Assembly (NCBI RefSeq): GCF_014205225.1
Contig: NZ_JACHNB010000001.1
Location: 3,267,501-3,331,500, forward strand
Direction of reading: 5' to 3'
From: Actinoplanes octamycinicus
Lineage (GTDB): Bacteria > Actinomycetota > Actinomycetes > Mycobacteriales > Micromonosporaceae
Length of the DNA: 64,000 nucleotides
The first letter of the stretch is position 1, and each line of letters opens with the position of its first letter. This document shows, piece after piece, positions 24,846 to 33,709 of the stretch. The position numbers were made by a program, and so were the translations under genes. The notes beneath the pieces were generated by a model that did no database searches, had not been told where the DNA came from, and saw only the letters and a program-made list of their open reading frames with translations.

Positions 24846-25910
24846 ATGCGCAACCGGTATCTGGATCTGCTCCGCGCGATCGCCACCGTCCGGGTGGTGA
24901 TCTATCACCTGACCGGCTGGACCGCGCTGACCATCGTCTTCCCGGCGATGTCGGTGATGTTCGCGCTGGCCGGGTCGCTGATGGCGGCGTCGCTCGGCCG
25001 GTTCGGGGCGTGGGCGGTGGAGCGACGCCTGCGCCGGCTGCTGCCCTCGCTGTGGCTGCTGACCCTGTTGATCGCGGTGCCGGCGATGCTGCTCAGCGGT
25101 ACCCCGTTCGACGTACACCTGCTGCTCTGGGGTTTCCCGCTGGTCGACCCGAAGGCCACCGGCTGGTGGATGGAGTCGCTCAGCCACGCCTGGTACCTGC
25201 GTGACTTCCTCTGGTTCGTGCTGCTCTCGCCGCTGGCGCTGCCGGTCTTCCGCCGGTCCCCGCTGATCGCGGTGCTGGTGCCGTACGCCGCCCTGGTGGT
25301 CCTGGAGATCACCGGGGTCAAGGTGGCCACCGTGGTGCACGACCTCGCCCTCTACGGCGGGGCGTGGCTGCTCGGCTTCGCGCACCACGACGGGCACCTG
25401 CGGCGGATGCCGCGCAAGCGGCTGCTCGGGCTGGCCGCCGGGCTGGCCGTGCCGGGGATCGTCTGGGTGGTCACCCACCCCGGCCCGCGCGGCTTCGACC
25501 TGAACGACATCCCGATCGGCAACGCGCTCTGGTCGGCGGCGTTCGTGCTGGTCGCGCTCGGCTTCGAGCCGATGGTCCGGGGTCACCGGGTGCTGACCGT
25601 GCTCAACTCCCGGGCACTGAGCATCTACCTCTGGCACATCCCGATCCTGGTCGCGGTCACCCAGCTGGGCGAGCGGCACGACCTGCCGATCGCCGGGCCG
25701 ATCGGCCTGACCTGGCGGTTCCTCGCGGTGGCCGGGCTGCTCGTGGTGGTGCTGGCGCTGGTCGGCTGGATCGAGGACGTGGCCGCCGGGCGCCGGCCGG
25801 CGCTGCTGCCCGGACGGCGGCTGCCGGTGCCGGTCTCGCCGGCCCCGGCCGGCGCCCCGGCCGCCCCGCTACAGGGCGTTGACGGTCAGGTCGCCGCTGC
25901 GCGCCCGTAG
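24846..25910 (+). CDS. Acyltransferase-3-family membrane protein
   Basis: 354 residues with about ten membrane helices. It opens RNRYLDLLRAIATVRVVIYH, containing the R-x10-H pattern that carries the essential His of acyltransferase-3 (OafA-like) proteins, and has LSIYLWHIPILV near the end. Such proteins O-acylate cell-surface sugars or lipids. The upstream 82 bases are unusually AT-rich. The ATG at 24846 is preferred; a TTG at 24825 is possible. The last ~40 bases overlap the convergent lipoprotein gene, and the C-terminal ~50 residues are a Pro/Ala/Arg tail. Confidence 0.8.
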   Translation: MRNRYLDLLRAIATVRVVIYHLTGWTALTIVFPAMSVMFALAGSLMAASLGRFGAWAVERRLRRLLPSLWLLTLLIAVPAMLLSGTPFDVHLLLWGFPLVDPKATGWWMESLSHAWYLRDFLWFVLLSPLALPVFRRSPLIAVLVPYAALVVLEITGVKVATVVHDLALYGGAWLLGFAHHDGHLRRMPRKRLLGLAAGLAVPGIVWVVTHPGPRGFDLNDIPIGNALWSAAFVLVALGFEPMVRGHRVLTVLNSRALSIYLWHIPILVAVTQLGERHDLPIAGPIGLTWRFLAVAGLLVVVLALVGWIEDVAAGRRPALLPGRRLPVPVSPAPAGAPAAPLQGVDGQVAAARP

Positions 25911-26639
25911 GTCCAGCACGTTCGGCGACTTCGGGTCGTTGGTGATGCCGTGGATCGCCGCGTCGCCGCTGCCGTTGACGTGCTGGTTGATCCGGTAGCT
26001 GCCGGCCGGCACCAGCAGCATCAGGTCGCCGCTGGCCACCTCGGCGGTGACCGACGCCGCGGTGGCCAGCTGCAGGTCCAGCTCGCCGGAGCTGACCCGG
26101 GCGGTCACCGGGCCGGTGATCTCCCGGGCCGCGATGTTGCCCGAGGTGGCCTCGACGGTGACGCCGGGCGCGCGGACGATGTCCACGTCCCCGGAGGTGG
26201 CCTTGATCTTCACCGGGGTGGCCGAGCCGTCCACCCGGACGTCGCCGGAGGTGAGCGTGATGTCCACCGCCCCGACGTCGCTCAGGGTCACGTCGCCCGA
26301 GCTCACCTTGCCGCGCACCTTGACCCCGGTGGGCGCCTGCACCTCGTAGGAGATCCGGCAGTCGATGCCGCAGCTGGTCGGCAGCGTCAGGGTGGTCCCG
26401 GAGAGCTGGTACGTCGTGCTCGACCCGTTTCCCCCGCGGACCACTCGCTTGATCTTGGTCTCGGTGACGTTGCCCGTGGTGACCAGCACGTCGCCGCTGC
26501 CACCGTCCAGCACGATGTCGGTGACCTTCGTCTTCTCGGTGTCGTTGAACGTCATCGTGGCGCCCACCACACCGTCGCAGCCGGCCAGGGCGGCGACCGA
26601 GGCGGCGGCGAGAACAAGGGTGGCAATCCTGCGGCTCAT
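25869..26639 (-). CDS. DUF4097-type beta-repeat lipoprotein
   Basis: 256 residues. The N-terminus is a lipoprotein signal with lipobox LAGC (Cys near residue 20). The rest is a DUF4097/DUF2807-like right-handed beta structure made of repeated short strands: VSSGDVTLSDVGA, LTSGDVRVDGS, ATSGDVDIVRA, ATSGNIAA, VSSGELDLQL, VASGDLML, RSGDLTVNAL. Function unknown; related proteins are often near envelope stress genes. TAGCGT lies 7 bases before the ATG with no ribosome site, so the message is probably leaderless. The 3' end overlaps the convergent acyltransferase gene by 42 bases. Confidence 0.85.
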   Translation of the reverse strand: MSRRIATLVLAAASVAALAGCDGVVGATMTFNDTEKTKVTDIVLDGGSGDVLVTTGNVTETKIKRVVRGGNGSSTTYQLSGTTLTLPTSCGIDCRISYEVQAPTGVKVRGKVSSGDVTLSDVGAVDITLTSGDVRVDGSATPVKIKATSGDVDIVRAPGVTVEATSGNIAAREITGPVTARVSSGELDLQLATAASVTAEVASGDLMLLVPAGSYRINQHVNGSGDAAIHGITNDPKSPNVLDLRARSGDLTVNAL

Positions 26640-26746
26640 GTCCCTGACGCTATTCAGGTGCCGGTTCGGGCACCATCGGTCCCGTCCCGGAGTCGACCCT
26701 GAGATCCGGGTCAGGGTTTGTCGTAGGCACCGGGCAGAATGACGGG

Positions 26747-27526
26747 GTGCCCGCAGCCGGATACCGCCGCCACCTCTACCGCGACGACGCGGTCGTGCTG
26801 CGTGTGCAGAAACTCGGCGAGAGCGACCGGATCGTCACCCTGCTGACCCGGCGGCACGGCCGGCTGCGCGCGGTCGCCCGCGGCGTGCGCCGCACCACCT
26901 CGCGCTTCGGCGCCCGGCTGGAGCCGTTCGGGCACATCGACCTGCAGCTGGCCGGCTCGCCCGAGGGGGTGGGCAGCTCACTGCACTCGGTCAGCCAGGT
27001 CGAGGCGCTGTCGCTGTTCGGCAAGAGCTTCCTCACCGACTACCCGCGCTACACCGCGGCCAGCGCGATCTGCGAGACCGCCGAGCGGCTCACCCCGGTC
27101 GAGCGGGAGCCGGCACTGCGGCTGTTCCAGCTCACCCTGGGCGCGCTCAAGGCGCTGGCGGCCGGCGAGCACTCGGCCACCCTGGTGCTCGACGCCTACC
27201 TGCTGCGCGCCATGGCCTTCGCCGGCTGGGCGCCCGCGCTCACCGAGTGCGCGGTCTGCGGTGATCCCGGGCAGCACGCGGCGTTCGCCGTCCCGGCCGG
27301 CGGCGCGGTCTGCCCCGACTGCCGGCCGCCGGGCGCCGCCCACCCCAGCCCGGCCACGCTCGGCCTGATGGCCGCGCTGACCGCGGGCGACTGGTCGATC
27401 GCCGACGCCTCCGCGCCCTCGGTGCGCCGGGAGTGCTCCGGTCTGGTCGCCGCCCACCTGCAATGGCACATGGAGCGCTCGCTGCGCTCCCTGCCGCTTG
27501 TCGATCGACGGGAGTTGAAACCGTGA
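26747..27526 (+). CDS. recO: DNA repair protein RecO
   Basis: 259 residues from a GTG. OB-fold N-terminus: [40 protein letters not shown]. The zinc site is CAVCGD ... CPDCR in the C-terminal half. RecO loads RecA on SSB-coated DNA with RecR. CAGAAT six bases before the GTG resembles a -10 for a leaderless transcript but no good -35 was found. The stop overlaps uppS by four bases, the usual recO-uppS operon of actinobacteria. Confidence 0.93.
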   Translation: MPAAGYRRHLYRDDAVVLRVQKLGESDRIVTLLTRRHGRLRAVARGVRRTTSRFGARLEPFGHIDLQLAGSPEGVGSSLHSVSQVEALSLFGKSFLTDYPRYTAASAICETAERLTPVEREPALRLFQLTLGALKALAAGEHSATLVLDAYLLRAMAFAGWAPALTECAVCGDPGQHAAFAVPAGGAVCPDCRPPGAAHPSPATLGLMAALTAGDWSIADASAPSVRRECSGLVAAHLQWHMERSLRSLPLVDRRELKP

Positions 27527-28305
27527 GCCCGCGTCCGCCCACCCCGCACATCTCCGGCGCCCGGCCACCCGCGCTGCCGGCCGCCGCGATCCCCCGCCAC
27601 GTGGCGATCGTGATGGACGGCAACGGGCGGTGGGCCAAGGAGCGCGGCCTGTCCCGCACCAAGGGCCACGAGCAGGGTGAGTATTCCCTGTTCGACGCCA
27701 TCGAGGGCGCCATCGAGCTGGGCATCCCCTACCTCTCGGCGTACGCGTTCTCCACCGAGAACTGGAAGCGCTCGCCGGAGGAGGTGCGCTTCCTGATGGG
27801 CTTCAACCGGGACGTCATCCGCCGCCGCCGCGATCAGCTGGTCGACCTCGGGGTCCGGGTGGTCTGGTCCGGCCGGTCCGGCCGGCTGTGGAAAAGCGTG
27901 ATCTCCGAGCTGCAGACCGCCGAGGAGATGAGCCGTGGCAACAAGACGCTCACCCTGCAGTTCTGCGTGAACTACGGCGGCCAGGCGGAGATCGCCGACG
28001 CGGCCGCCGCGATCGCCCGCGATGTCGCGGCCGGCAAGCTCAAGGCCGACAAGGTCAACGAGAAGACCATCCAGCGCTACCTCTACCACCCCGAGGTGCC
28101 GGATGTGGATCTCTTCCTGCGCCCGTCCGGCGAGCAGCGCACGTCGAACTTCCTGCTCTGGCAGTCGGCCTACGCCGAGATGGTCTACCTGGACACCCTC
28201 TGGCCCGACTTCGACCGCCGCCACCTGTGGTATGCGTGCGAGCTCTACGCCCAGCGTGACCGGCGCTTCGGCGGCGCCCTGCCGAACCCGGTCAGCCCGA
28301 CCTGA
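27523..28305 (+). CDS. uppS: Isoprenyl transferase (polyprenyl diphosphate synthase, Z-type)
   Basis: 260 residues. The GTG at 27523 overlaps the recO stop (GTGA), with GGGAG eleven bases upstream. Family motifs: [20 protein letters not shown] (catalytic Asp and RW), [14 protein letters not shown], and [20 protein letters not shown] near the end. It makes decaprenyl or undecaprenyl diphosphate, the carrier lipid for peptidoglycan and other wall polymers, from IPP and a short prenyl diphosphate. The stop shares one base with the next start (TGATG). Confidence 0.95.
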   Translation: MSPRPPTPHISGARPPALPAAAIPRHVAIVMDGNGRWAKERGLSRTKGHEQGEYSLFDAIEGAIELGIPYLSAYAFSTENWKRSPEEVRFLMGFNRDVIRRRRDQLVDLGVRVVWSGRSGRLWKSVISELQTAEEMSRGNKTLTLQFCVNYGGQAEIADAAAAIARDVAAGKLKADKVNEKTIQRYLYHPEVPDVDLFLRPSGEQRTSNFLLWQSAYAEMVYLDTLWPDFDRRHLWYACELYAQRDRRFGGALPNPVSPT

Positions 28306-28832
28306 TGGTGACCGGGGTGCGGCACCTCTGGATCGCCCGGCACGCGTTCGCCAACGAGGACGAGTCCGGGCTGACCGGCGACGGTGAGCAGCAGGCCACG
28401 CTCCTCGGCGAGCGGCTCGCCGAGGTTCCGGTCACGGCGCTCTTCCACAGCCCGCTGCCCCGCGCGGTGCAGACCGCCGCGCTGGTCGCCAAGCACCTGC
28501 CGGACGTCCCGGCCGAGGCCGCCGACGAGCTGGACGACCGGTTCCCGACCCCGGCCAACTCGGCGGCCATGATCGAGCGGTTCACCGGCCCGGCGCCGGC
28601 CGAGACGCACCAGCTGGTGATCACGCACGCCTTCCAGGTGGCGTGGTTCGTCCGGGAGGCGCTGGAGGCGCCGGAGGACCGGTGGCGCGGCCTCAGTTCG
28701 TGCCACACCGGACTGACCCTGATCAGGTATTTCCCGGGGCAGAAACCGCGGTTGATCATGTTCAACGACGTGAGTCACCTGCCGCCGGCCCTGCAGTGGA
28801 CCGGCTTCCCACCGGAGCTGCGGCCGTTCTAG
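28305..28832 (+). CDS. Histidine phosphatase-family protein
   Basis: 175 residues. Phosphoglycerate mutase-like fold: IARHAFANEDES at the N-terminus, FHSPLPRAVQTAALVAKHLP in the middle, and VITHAFQVAWFV later, where the second catalytic His sits. Both the RHG and the later THG glycines are alanine here. The two His and the Arg are kept, so it may still act as a phosphatase; substrate unknown. Translationally coupled to uppS (TGATG), so a role linked to prenyl phosphates or the wall is possible (inference). Confidence 0.8.
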   Translation: MVTGVRHLWIARHAFANEDESGLTGDGEQQATLLGERLAEVPVTALFHSPLPRAVQTAALVAKHLPDVPAEAADELDDRFPTPANSAAMIERFTGPAPAETHQLVITHAFQVAWFVREALEAPEDRWRGLSSCHTGLTLIRYFPGQKPRLIMFNDVSHLPPALQWTGFPPELRPF

Positions 28833-28915
28833 CCGACCATCCTCGCTGCCGCGGCGCCGCCGGTTTCTCGCGGATCTTTTTCCGGTACGACCGGCAGCCC
28901 CGTGGCGGTCGGCTC

Positions 28916-29160
28916 GCGAGGCCCGGCCCACGCCCGACCGCGGCGCGTGTCGTGCGGGTCCGCCGGCCCACCGCGAGGCCCAGCCCGCACCCGACCGCGG
29001 CGCGAGCCGCGCGGGTCCGCCGGCCCACCGCGAGGCCCGGCCCGCGCCCGACCGCGGCGCGTGCCGCGCGGGTCCGTCGGCCTACCGCGAGGCCCGGCCC
29101 GCGCACGGCCGCGGCGCGTGTCGTGCGGATTTGTCGGCCTACGCGAGGCCCGGCCCGCGC
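28916..29160. repeat. 57-bp minisatellite, about four and a half copies
   Basis: GCGAGGCCC recurs at 28916, 28973, 29030, 29087 and 29143 (periods 57, 57, 57, 56), each followed by GGCCCGCGCCCGACCGCGGC-like sequence. The period is a multiple of three, so open frames run through on both strands, but none has a start context or known domain. It fills most of the 454-base gap between two convergent genes. Confidence 0.88.
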
Positions 29161-29186
29161 ACGGCCGCGGCGCGACTCACGGTCCC

Positions 29187-29239
29187 GGCTGGTTCTCACG
29201 GGTGTCTCAAGGCACTTGAGACACCCGTGAGAACCAGCC
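29187..29239. repeat. 53-base hairpin element, copy 1
   Basis: Perfect 25-base arms (29187-29211 and 29215-29239) with the 3-base loop GCA; arm 1 starts GGCTGGTTCTCACGGG. A second copy with the same 25-3-25 layout is at 52789-52841. It lies between two convergent genes and could act as a bidirectional terminator although no U tract follows. Confidence 0.88.
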
Positions 29240-29286
29240 CGGGAGCGCCAGCGGCGGGATGGCGGGCGGTTCGCCGGCGCGCGGCT

Positions 29287-29961
29287 TCAGGTGGTCAGGG
29301 CTCGGACGGCGGCCTCCAGGTCGGTCAGGTCGGGGAGGACCACATGGGCGCCGGCGGCGAGCAGGTCGGCGGCCGGGGTGGCGCCGGTGGCGACCGCGAT
29401 GGCGACCGCGTCGTTGGCCAGAGCGGCGGTCACGTCGTTCACCGTGTCGCCGATGACGACCGGGCGGAACGGCTCGGCATACTTCGCCTCGGCGCGCTCC
29501 CGGCAGCGGCGGACCAGGGTGGCGCGCACGCTGTCGTCGGTGCCGTAGCCACCCACCTCGGCGTCGAACGAGCCGGACAGGCCGAACGCCGCCACCTTCG
29601 CCGCGGCCACCGCCGGGACGTTGCCGGTGACCAGGGTCTGCACCACGTCCGGGCGGTCACCGAGGTGCTTGAGCACCTCGCGGACGCCGGGCATCAGCTC
29701 GCCCTGCTCGGCGAACTCGTGGCGGACCGACTCGACGATCGCCACGTACCGGGCGAAGAAGCGCTCCGGGGTGCAGTCGGTCACCCCGTGCGCGGCGAAC
29801 ACGCCCTGGCAGATGTCCAGGTCGGTGCGCCCGCCGAAGATCGGCGTGTCCCGCCAGGCGACCCCGGTCACCTCGGTGAACGCCGCCTTCCACGCCCGCG
29901 CCGCCACCCCGCCGCCGCGCAGCAGGGTGTAGTCGATGTCCCACATCACCAGGCGCCTCAT
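29287..29961 (-). CDS. HAD-superfamily hydrolase
   Basis: 224 residues. Motif I is WDIDYTLL (Asp-x-Asp), motif II LVTGN, motif [20 protein letters not shown], as in phosphoglycolate phosphatase-like HAD enzymes. Motif I has DIDYT rather than DxDGT. It should remove phosphate from a small metabolite. The ATG at 29961 overlaps the stop of the thiamine-binding-like gene upstream (ATGA); together they may act on a thiamine-pathway phosphate, but that is only inference from context. The open frame continues upstream to 30261 by composition only. Confidence 0.85.
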   Translation of the reverse strand: MRRLVMWDIDYTLLRGGGVAARAWKAAFTEVTGVAWRDTPIFGGRTDLDICQGVFAAHGVTDCTPERFFARYVAIVESVRHEFAEQGELMPGVREVLKHLGDRPDVVQTLVTGNVPAVAAAKVAAFGLSGSFDAEVGGYGTDDSVRATLVRRCRERAEAKYAEPFRPVVIGDTVNDVTAALANDAVAIAVATGATPAADLLAAGAHVVLPDLTDLEAAVRALTT

Positions 29962-30254
29962 GACTCGCCTAGCACCCGCTCGATGTGCTCGACCTTGGCG
30001 GTCAGCGCGCCGGTCACCCCGGGCCGGACGTCCGCCTTCAGCGAGAGGCTGACCCGCGGTGCGACCGCGGCGACCGCGTCCACGGCCTGCTTGACCACCG
30101 CCATCACCTCGTCCCACTCGCCCTCGACGGTGGTGAACATGGCATCGGTACGGTTCGGCAACCCGGAGGCGCGGACCACCCGGACGGCCTCGGCGACGGC
30201 GTCCCCGACCGAATCCCCGGCCCCGATCGGCGTGACAGAGAAGGCAACCAGCAT
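29958..30254 (-). CDS. MTH1187-family thiamine-binding-like protein
   Basis: 98 residues: [40 protein letters not shown] and [13 protein letters not shown] match the MTH1187/YqgV (DUF77) family, small ferredoxin-like proteins that bind thiamine or its pyrimidine part. It starts 3 bases after the WS/DGAT stop and overlaps the HAD gene by four bases, so the three form one minus-strand unit. A TPP-riboswitch transporter operon is 10 kb away, also on the minus strand. Confidence 0.85.
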   Translation of the reverse strand: MLVAFSVTPIGAGDSVGDAVAEAVRVVRASGLPNRTDAMFTTVEGEWDEVMAVVKQAVDAVAAVAPRVSLSLKADVRPGVTGALTAKVEHIERVLGES

Positions 30255-30257
30255 GGG

Positions 30258-32177
30258 TCAATCTTCGCAGCGAGGCCGGCCGGCCGCGGCGCGCAGGGCG
30301 GTCCAGTCCCGCCGCATGCCGTCGATCAGCACCGGCAGGTCGGGAAAGCCGTCCGCGCCGGCCTGCACGGTGATCGCCAGCTCCCCGGCGTAGGAGAGCG
30401 CCACCACCGACAGGCCGACGTTGCCGGCCAGGTTCCCGACCGCGTACACGTGCCGGACCGGGGCGCCCAGGAGCCGGATCGGCGTGACCGGACCGGCCAG
30501 GTCACTCGCCATCATGGCGGTGCCGCGCTGCCGGCGGCTGAACCAGCCGATCAGACCGGTCCGGGCCATCGCCACCAGCAGCGCGGTGGCCGCGGTGACG
30601 GACTGCTCGCGCTTGGCCCGGGCGGTGCCCGCCGCCACGGCGCGCAGCCGGTCGGCCGGGTGCGCGGTGGCGACCGGGAGGCGGACCAGTAGGCCGCCGG
30701 TTCGGTTGCCGATCGGATGGTCGGCCGGGTGCGCGGTGGCGACTGGGAAGCGGACCGGCAGGCCGCCGGTTCGGTTGCCGATCGGATGGTCGGCCGGGTG
30801 CGCGGTGGCGACCGGGAGGCGGACCGGCAGGCCGCCGGTTCGGTTACCGGTCGGGCGGTCGGCCCGGCCGGGGCGCAACGAGACCGCGACCGAGCAGTTC
30901 AGCCAGAGCCGGTCGAGCGGTTCGTGGCGGGATCGCAGGAGGGCGCGGACACCGCCGGCGGCGAGCGCGAGGACCAGGTCGTTGATCGTGGCGTGGTGCC
31001 GGTGCGCGACGGTGCGTGCCTCGTCCAGGTCGAGGCTTAGCACGGCCAGACGGCGGCCGGGGGTCAGCGGCGCGGTGAGGGAGGTGCGCGGGGCTCGCCA
31101 GGCGGCGCGGACCATCCGCAGCCCGGCCATCGGCGAGCGGCTCCCGCCCCGCGACCACGCGGCGGTCTGCGGCGGCGCTATCCCGTGGACCGGCGATTGG
31201 TCGGCGGACGGGAGCACGGGGCGCACGCGTGTCCGGGATTGGTCAGTGAACGGGAGCAGCGGCCGCCCGGGTGTCCGGGATCGGTCAGTGAACGGGAGCA
31301 GAAGTCGCCCGCGCGTCCAGGACTGCGGGGTCGACCGGCGCAGTGCTTGCGCGGATGCCCGGAAGTGGTCGGTGATCTGGTGCGGTGGTCGCGCGGCAAG
31401 CCGGAGGCGGGCGGCGGTCTGGCGGAGTGCTCGCGCGGGAGCCAGGAAGTGGTCCGTGACCAGGTCGGACCAGCGAGGTGCCGGTTGGCGACGCTGCCGG
31501 AGGACCGGTGCGTCCGGGGTGTCGCCGAGCAGGGTGGTGAGCAGCCGGATGGTGGCCATGCCGTCCGCGATCACGTGGTGCAGCACGACCACGACGCCGA
31601 CCCGCCCGCCGGGCAGGCCGGGCACCAGCCACATCCGCCACCGCGGCCGGGCCGGGTCCAGCACCGGACGGATGAGCCGCTCGGTGAGCCGGAGCAGGGA
31701 CTCCTCGTCGCGGGGCTCCAGTAGTTCCGTGGCTCCCTCGTCGTGGGGCTCTGGCGGCTCCGCGACCTGCTCGTCGCGGGGCTTCGGCGGTTCCGCGACC
31801 TGCTCGTCGCGGGGCTCTGGCGGCTCCGCGACCTGCTCGTCGTGGGGCTTCGGCGGTTCCGCCACCTGATCGTCGCGGGGCTCGGGCAGCTCAGCGACAT
31901 CGATGTGATCGGCGACCCGGAAGTTCGGCGCGTCCACCCAGATCGGGCGCCCGGCGAACGGGCCGGCGTCGCGGATCACCTGCCGGAGCCGGGGCACCCG
32001 GTCGAGACGCTCCCCGACCGTGGCGCGGATCTCGTCCAGCCGGAGCCGCCCCGCGGCGTCGGTCAGCGGCGCGCCGTCGACGACCGCGACGGCGGCCACG
32101 TGGATCGGGGTGTCCGGGCTCTCGGCGGCGAGGTTGATCAGATCCTCGGCGGTGAGCCGGGGAAATCGGCTCTCCAT
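30258..32177 (-). CDS. WS/DGAT-type acyltransferase with three internal repeat tracts
   Basis: 639 residues against about 450-480 for usual wax ester synthase/diacylglycerol acyltransferases. The active-site HHxxxDG is H200HVIADG206 in VVVVLHHVIADGMATIRL. Such enzymes transfer acyl-CoA to alcohols or diacylglycerol to make storage lipids. The extra length comes from three in-frame tandem repeats: 11 residues x5 (about 92-148), 14 residues x3 in the middle, and 23 residues x3 (GNRTGGLPVR..) near residue 440-508. The first lies before the HH motif, the third in the linker to the C-terminal half (NLAGNVGLSVVALSYAGELAITVQAG is the conserved end, in two pieces). CATGCT six bases before the ATG suggests a leaderless start. 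Confidence 0.85.
   Translation of the reverse strand: MESRFPRLTAEDLINLAAESPDTPIHVAAVAVVDGAPLTDAAGRLRLDEIRATVGERLDRVPRLRQVIRDAGPFAGRPIWVDAPNFRVADHIDVAELPEPRDDQVAEPPKPHDEQVAEPPEPRDEQVAEPPKPRDEQVAEPPEPHDEGATELLEPRDEESLLRLTERLIRPVLDPARPRWRMWLVPGLPGGRVGVVVVLHHVIADGMATIRLLTTLLGDTPDAPVLRQRRQPAPRWSDLVTDHFLAPARALRQTAARLRLAARPPHQITDHFRASAQALRRSTPQSWTRGRLLLPFTDRSRTPGRPLLPFTDQSRTRVRPVLPSADQSPVHGIAPPQTAAWSRGGSRSPMAGLRMVRAAWRAPRTSLTAPLTPGRRLAVLSLDLDEARTVAHRHHATINDLVLALAAGGVRALLRSRHEPLDRLWLNCSVAVSLRPGRADRPTGNRTGGLPVRLPVATAHPADHPIGNRTGGLPVRFPVATAHPADHPIGNRTGGLLVRLPVATAHPADRLRAVAAGTARAKREQSVTAATALLVAMARTGLIGWFSRRQRGTAMMASDLAGPVTPIRLLGAPVRHVYAVGNLAGNVGLSVVALSYAGELAITVQAGADGFPDLPVLIDGMRRDWTALRAAAGRPRCED
30652..30858. 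repeat. 69-bp in-frame repeat x3 in the WS/DGAT gene
   Basis: Units 30652-30720, 30721-30789 and 30790-30858, nearly identical, each encoding 23 residues around GNRTGGLPVRLPVATAHPAD. Confidence 0.92.
31196..31321. repeat. 42-bp in-frame repeat x3 in the WS/DGAT gene
   Basis: Units 31196-31237, 31238-31279 and 31280-31321, each encoding 14 residues around RTPGRPLLPFTDQS. Confidence 0.88.
31737..31901. repeat. 33-bp in-frame repeat x5 in the WS/DGAT gene
   Basis: Five 33-base units from 31737; units 1 and 3, and 2 and 4, are most alike, so the basic event was a 66-base duplication. Each encodes 11 residues such as QVAEPPEPHDE, a Pro/Glu-rich acidic linker. Confidence 0.92.
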
Positions 32178-32323
32178 GGTCCCAGCATGCCGGTGCGGTC
32201 CGGGGCGGGGCAGAGGCGGAAGTCCCTGGTCGGGTAGATCTACAAAGTAGCAGTGACAGGGGCAAATCGGTATCGGGTGACGGGACGAGGGCGACCGGGG
32301 CGAGCGTCGCCTACCGTCGCCGG

Positions 32324-33358
32324 GTGACTTCGGAACTGAGGGATGCGTCGGCGGCGGGGACCTGGCGGCTCGGCGACCGGGTGGTCAACCGGATGGGATT
32401 CGGGACGATGCGGCTCACCGCCGACCCGGACACCTCGGAGGCGATCCGGGTGCTGCGCCGGGCCGTGGAGCTGGGCGTGGATCACTTCGACACGGCGGCG
32501 TTCTACTGCTCGCCGGGCGGGATCATCGACGGCGGGCCCGGTCCGGTGCGGCATGCGACCGAGTTGCTGGGGGCGGCGCTCGGGTCGTACCGGAAGCGGG
32601 TTTTGATCGCGACCAAAATCGGACCTCTGCGGATGCCGGACGGTCACTGGGGCGCGGCCGAGTCGCCGGCCTCGCTGCGCGGCCAGGTCGAGGAGAACCT
32701 GCGGCGGCTCGGGGTGGAGGCGCTGGATCTGGTCAATCTGCGGATCACCCGTAACGTGGCGGTCCCGCTGGCGGAGCGGTTCGGGGCGCTCGCCGAGATG
32801 CGCGCCGAAGGGTTGATCCGGCAGCTGGGCCTGTCCAACATCGGTCTGGCTGATCTGGACGAGGCGACCCGGATCGCGCCGGTGGCGTGCGTGCAGAACG
32901 CCTACTCGGTGGAGGTGCGCGGCGACGACGAACTGCTGCGGGTGTGCGGGGAGCGGGGGATCGCCTTCGTGCCGTTCTTCGCGATCGCGGGCGCGCGAAG
33001 AGAGTCCGGCGCGCGCACAGGGTCGGACGCGCGCGGAGAGTCGGGCGCGCGAAGAGAGTCGGGCACGCGGGCAGGGTCGGACGCGCGCGGAGAGTCGGGC
33101 GCGCGAGCAGAGTCGGGCGCGCGGGCGGGGTCGGACGCGCGCGGAGAGGCCGGCGGGGCGCGGGGGCGGGACGCGGCGGTGCGGCGGGTAGCCGAACGGC
33201 ATGGGGTCACCGAGCATCAGGTGCGGCTGGCGTGGACGCTGCATCAGGGGCCGCACGTGCTGGCCATCCCCGGCACCGGCAAGGTCGGGCACCTGGAACA
33301 GAACGTCGCGGCCGCCGCCGTCCAGCTGACCGGAACCGATCTGGCCGAGCTCGCCTGA
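32324..33358 (+). CDS. Aldo/keto reductase with an inserted Gly/Arg/Ser repeat
   Basis: 344 residues from a GTG. TIM-barrel AKR: NRMGFGTMRLTADPD, LGVDHFDTAAFY (Asp and Tyr of the tetrad), VLIATKIG (Lys), RQLGLSNIGLADLDEA, and IPGTGKVGHLEQNVAA for NADPH binding. The usual catalytic His position reads LVNLRI, as in a subgroup of actinobacterial AKRs. After VPFFAIAG, where relatives have a short loop, about 54 residues of 6-residue repeats (GARRES/GARTGS/DARGES) are inserted. TACCGT ends six bases before the GTG, a leaderless arrangement. Confidence 0.88.
   Translation: MTSELRDASAAGTWRLGDRVVNRMGFGTMRLTADPDTSEAIRVLRRAVELGVDHFDTAAFYCSPGGIIDGGPGPVRHATELLGAALGSYRKRVLIATKIGPLRMPDGHWGAAESPASLRGQVEENLRRLGVEALDLVNLRITRNVAVPLAERFGALAEMRAEGLIRQLGLSNIGLADLDEATRIAPVACVQNAYSVEVRGDDELLRVCGERGIAFVPFFAIAGARRESGARTGSDARGESGARRESGTRAGSDARGESGARAESGARAGSDARGEAGGARGRDAAVRRVAERHGVTEHQVRLAWTLHQGPHVLAIPGTGKVGHLEQNVAAAAVQLTGTDLAELA
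32989..33150. repeat. 18-bp (54-bp) in-frame repeat inside the aldo/keto reductase gene
   Basis: Nine 18-base units from 32989 arranged as three 54-base blocks; every third unit is GGACGCGCGCGGAGAGTC or nearly so. Encodes six-residue repeats rich in Gly, Ala, Arg and Ser. Confidence 0.9.
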
Positions 33359-33410
33359 GGCCGCGGGTTCCCTCGCGGGTGTGATGGCCAGTTGAGTCGA
33401 TCAATGCGCG

Positions 33411-33425
33411 CGACTAGTCTAGTCG
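33411..33425. promoter_or_regulatory. Probable VapBC operator
   Basis: CGACTAG-T-CTAGTCG is a perfect 15-base palindrome about 50 bases before vapB; autoregulated toxin-antitoxin operons usually carry such a site over the promoter. Confidence 0.65.
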
Positions 33426-33475
33426 TAGAGCAACCCCCAGCCGGGCGGGGTGCCTATCCTGAGGGGAGGTGCGGT

Positions 33476-33709
33476 GTGGGGGTGTCCATGGAAGCGAAGA
33501 TCGAGAACGTGCAGCTCAACCTGGACGACGAGACTCTGATCGAGGCGGCCAAGATTCTCGGCACCAGGAATGCCGCCGACACGGTGAACGCCGCGCTGCG
33601 TGAGATCGTTGACATCCGCAAGCGGGTCGAGGCCATGGAGAAACTCGCCGAGATGGGCGCGCGCGGCGACTTCGACGAGTTCCTCGACAAAAGCACCTAT
33701 CGGCGATGA
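33476..33709 (+). CDS. vapB: VapB-type antitoxin
   Basis: 77 residues from the GTG at 33476, six bases after GGGGAGG; an ATG at 33488 would remove four residues. Sequence KIENVQLNLDDETLIEAAKI, TRNAADTVNAALREIVD, as in the MetJ/Arc-like (DUF2191) antitoxins that bind DNA as ribbon-helix-helix dimers. The C-terminal part (FDEFLDKSTYRR) should wrap the toxin. Stop overlaps the toxin start (ATGA), the standard order antitoxin then toxin. Confidence 0.88.
   Translation: MGVSMEAKIENVQLNLDDETLIEAAKILGTRNAADTVNAALREIVDIRKRVEAMEKLAEMGARGDFDEFLDKSTYRR

Noticed and set aside
28643..29230. Long frames through the 57-bp minisatellite on both strands
   Set aside because: The period is divisible by three, so frames stay open automatically; no start context or homology.
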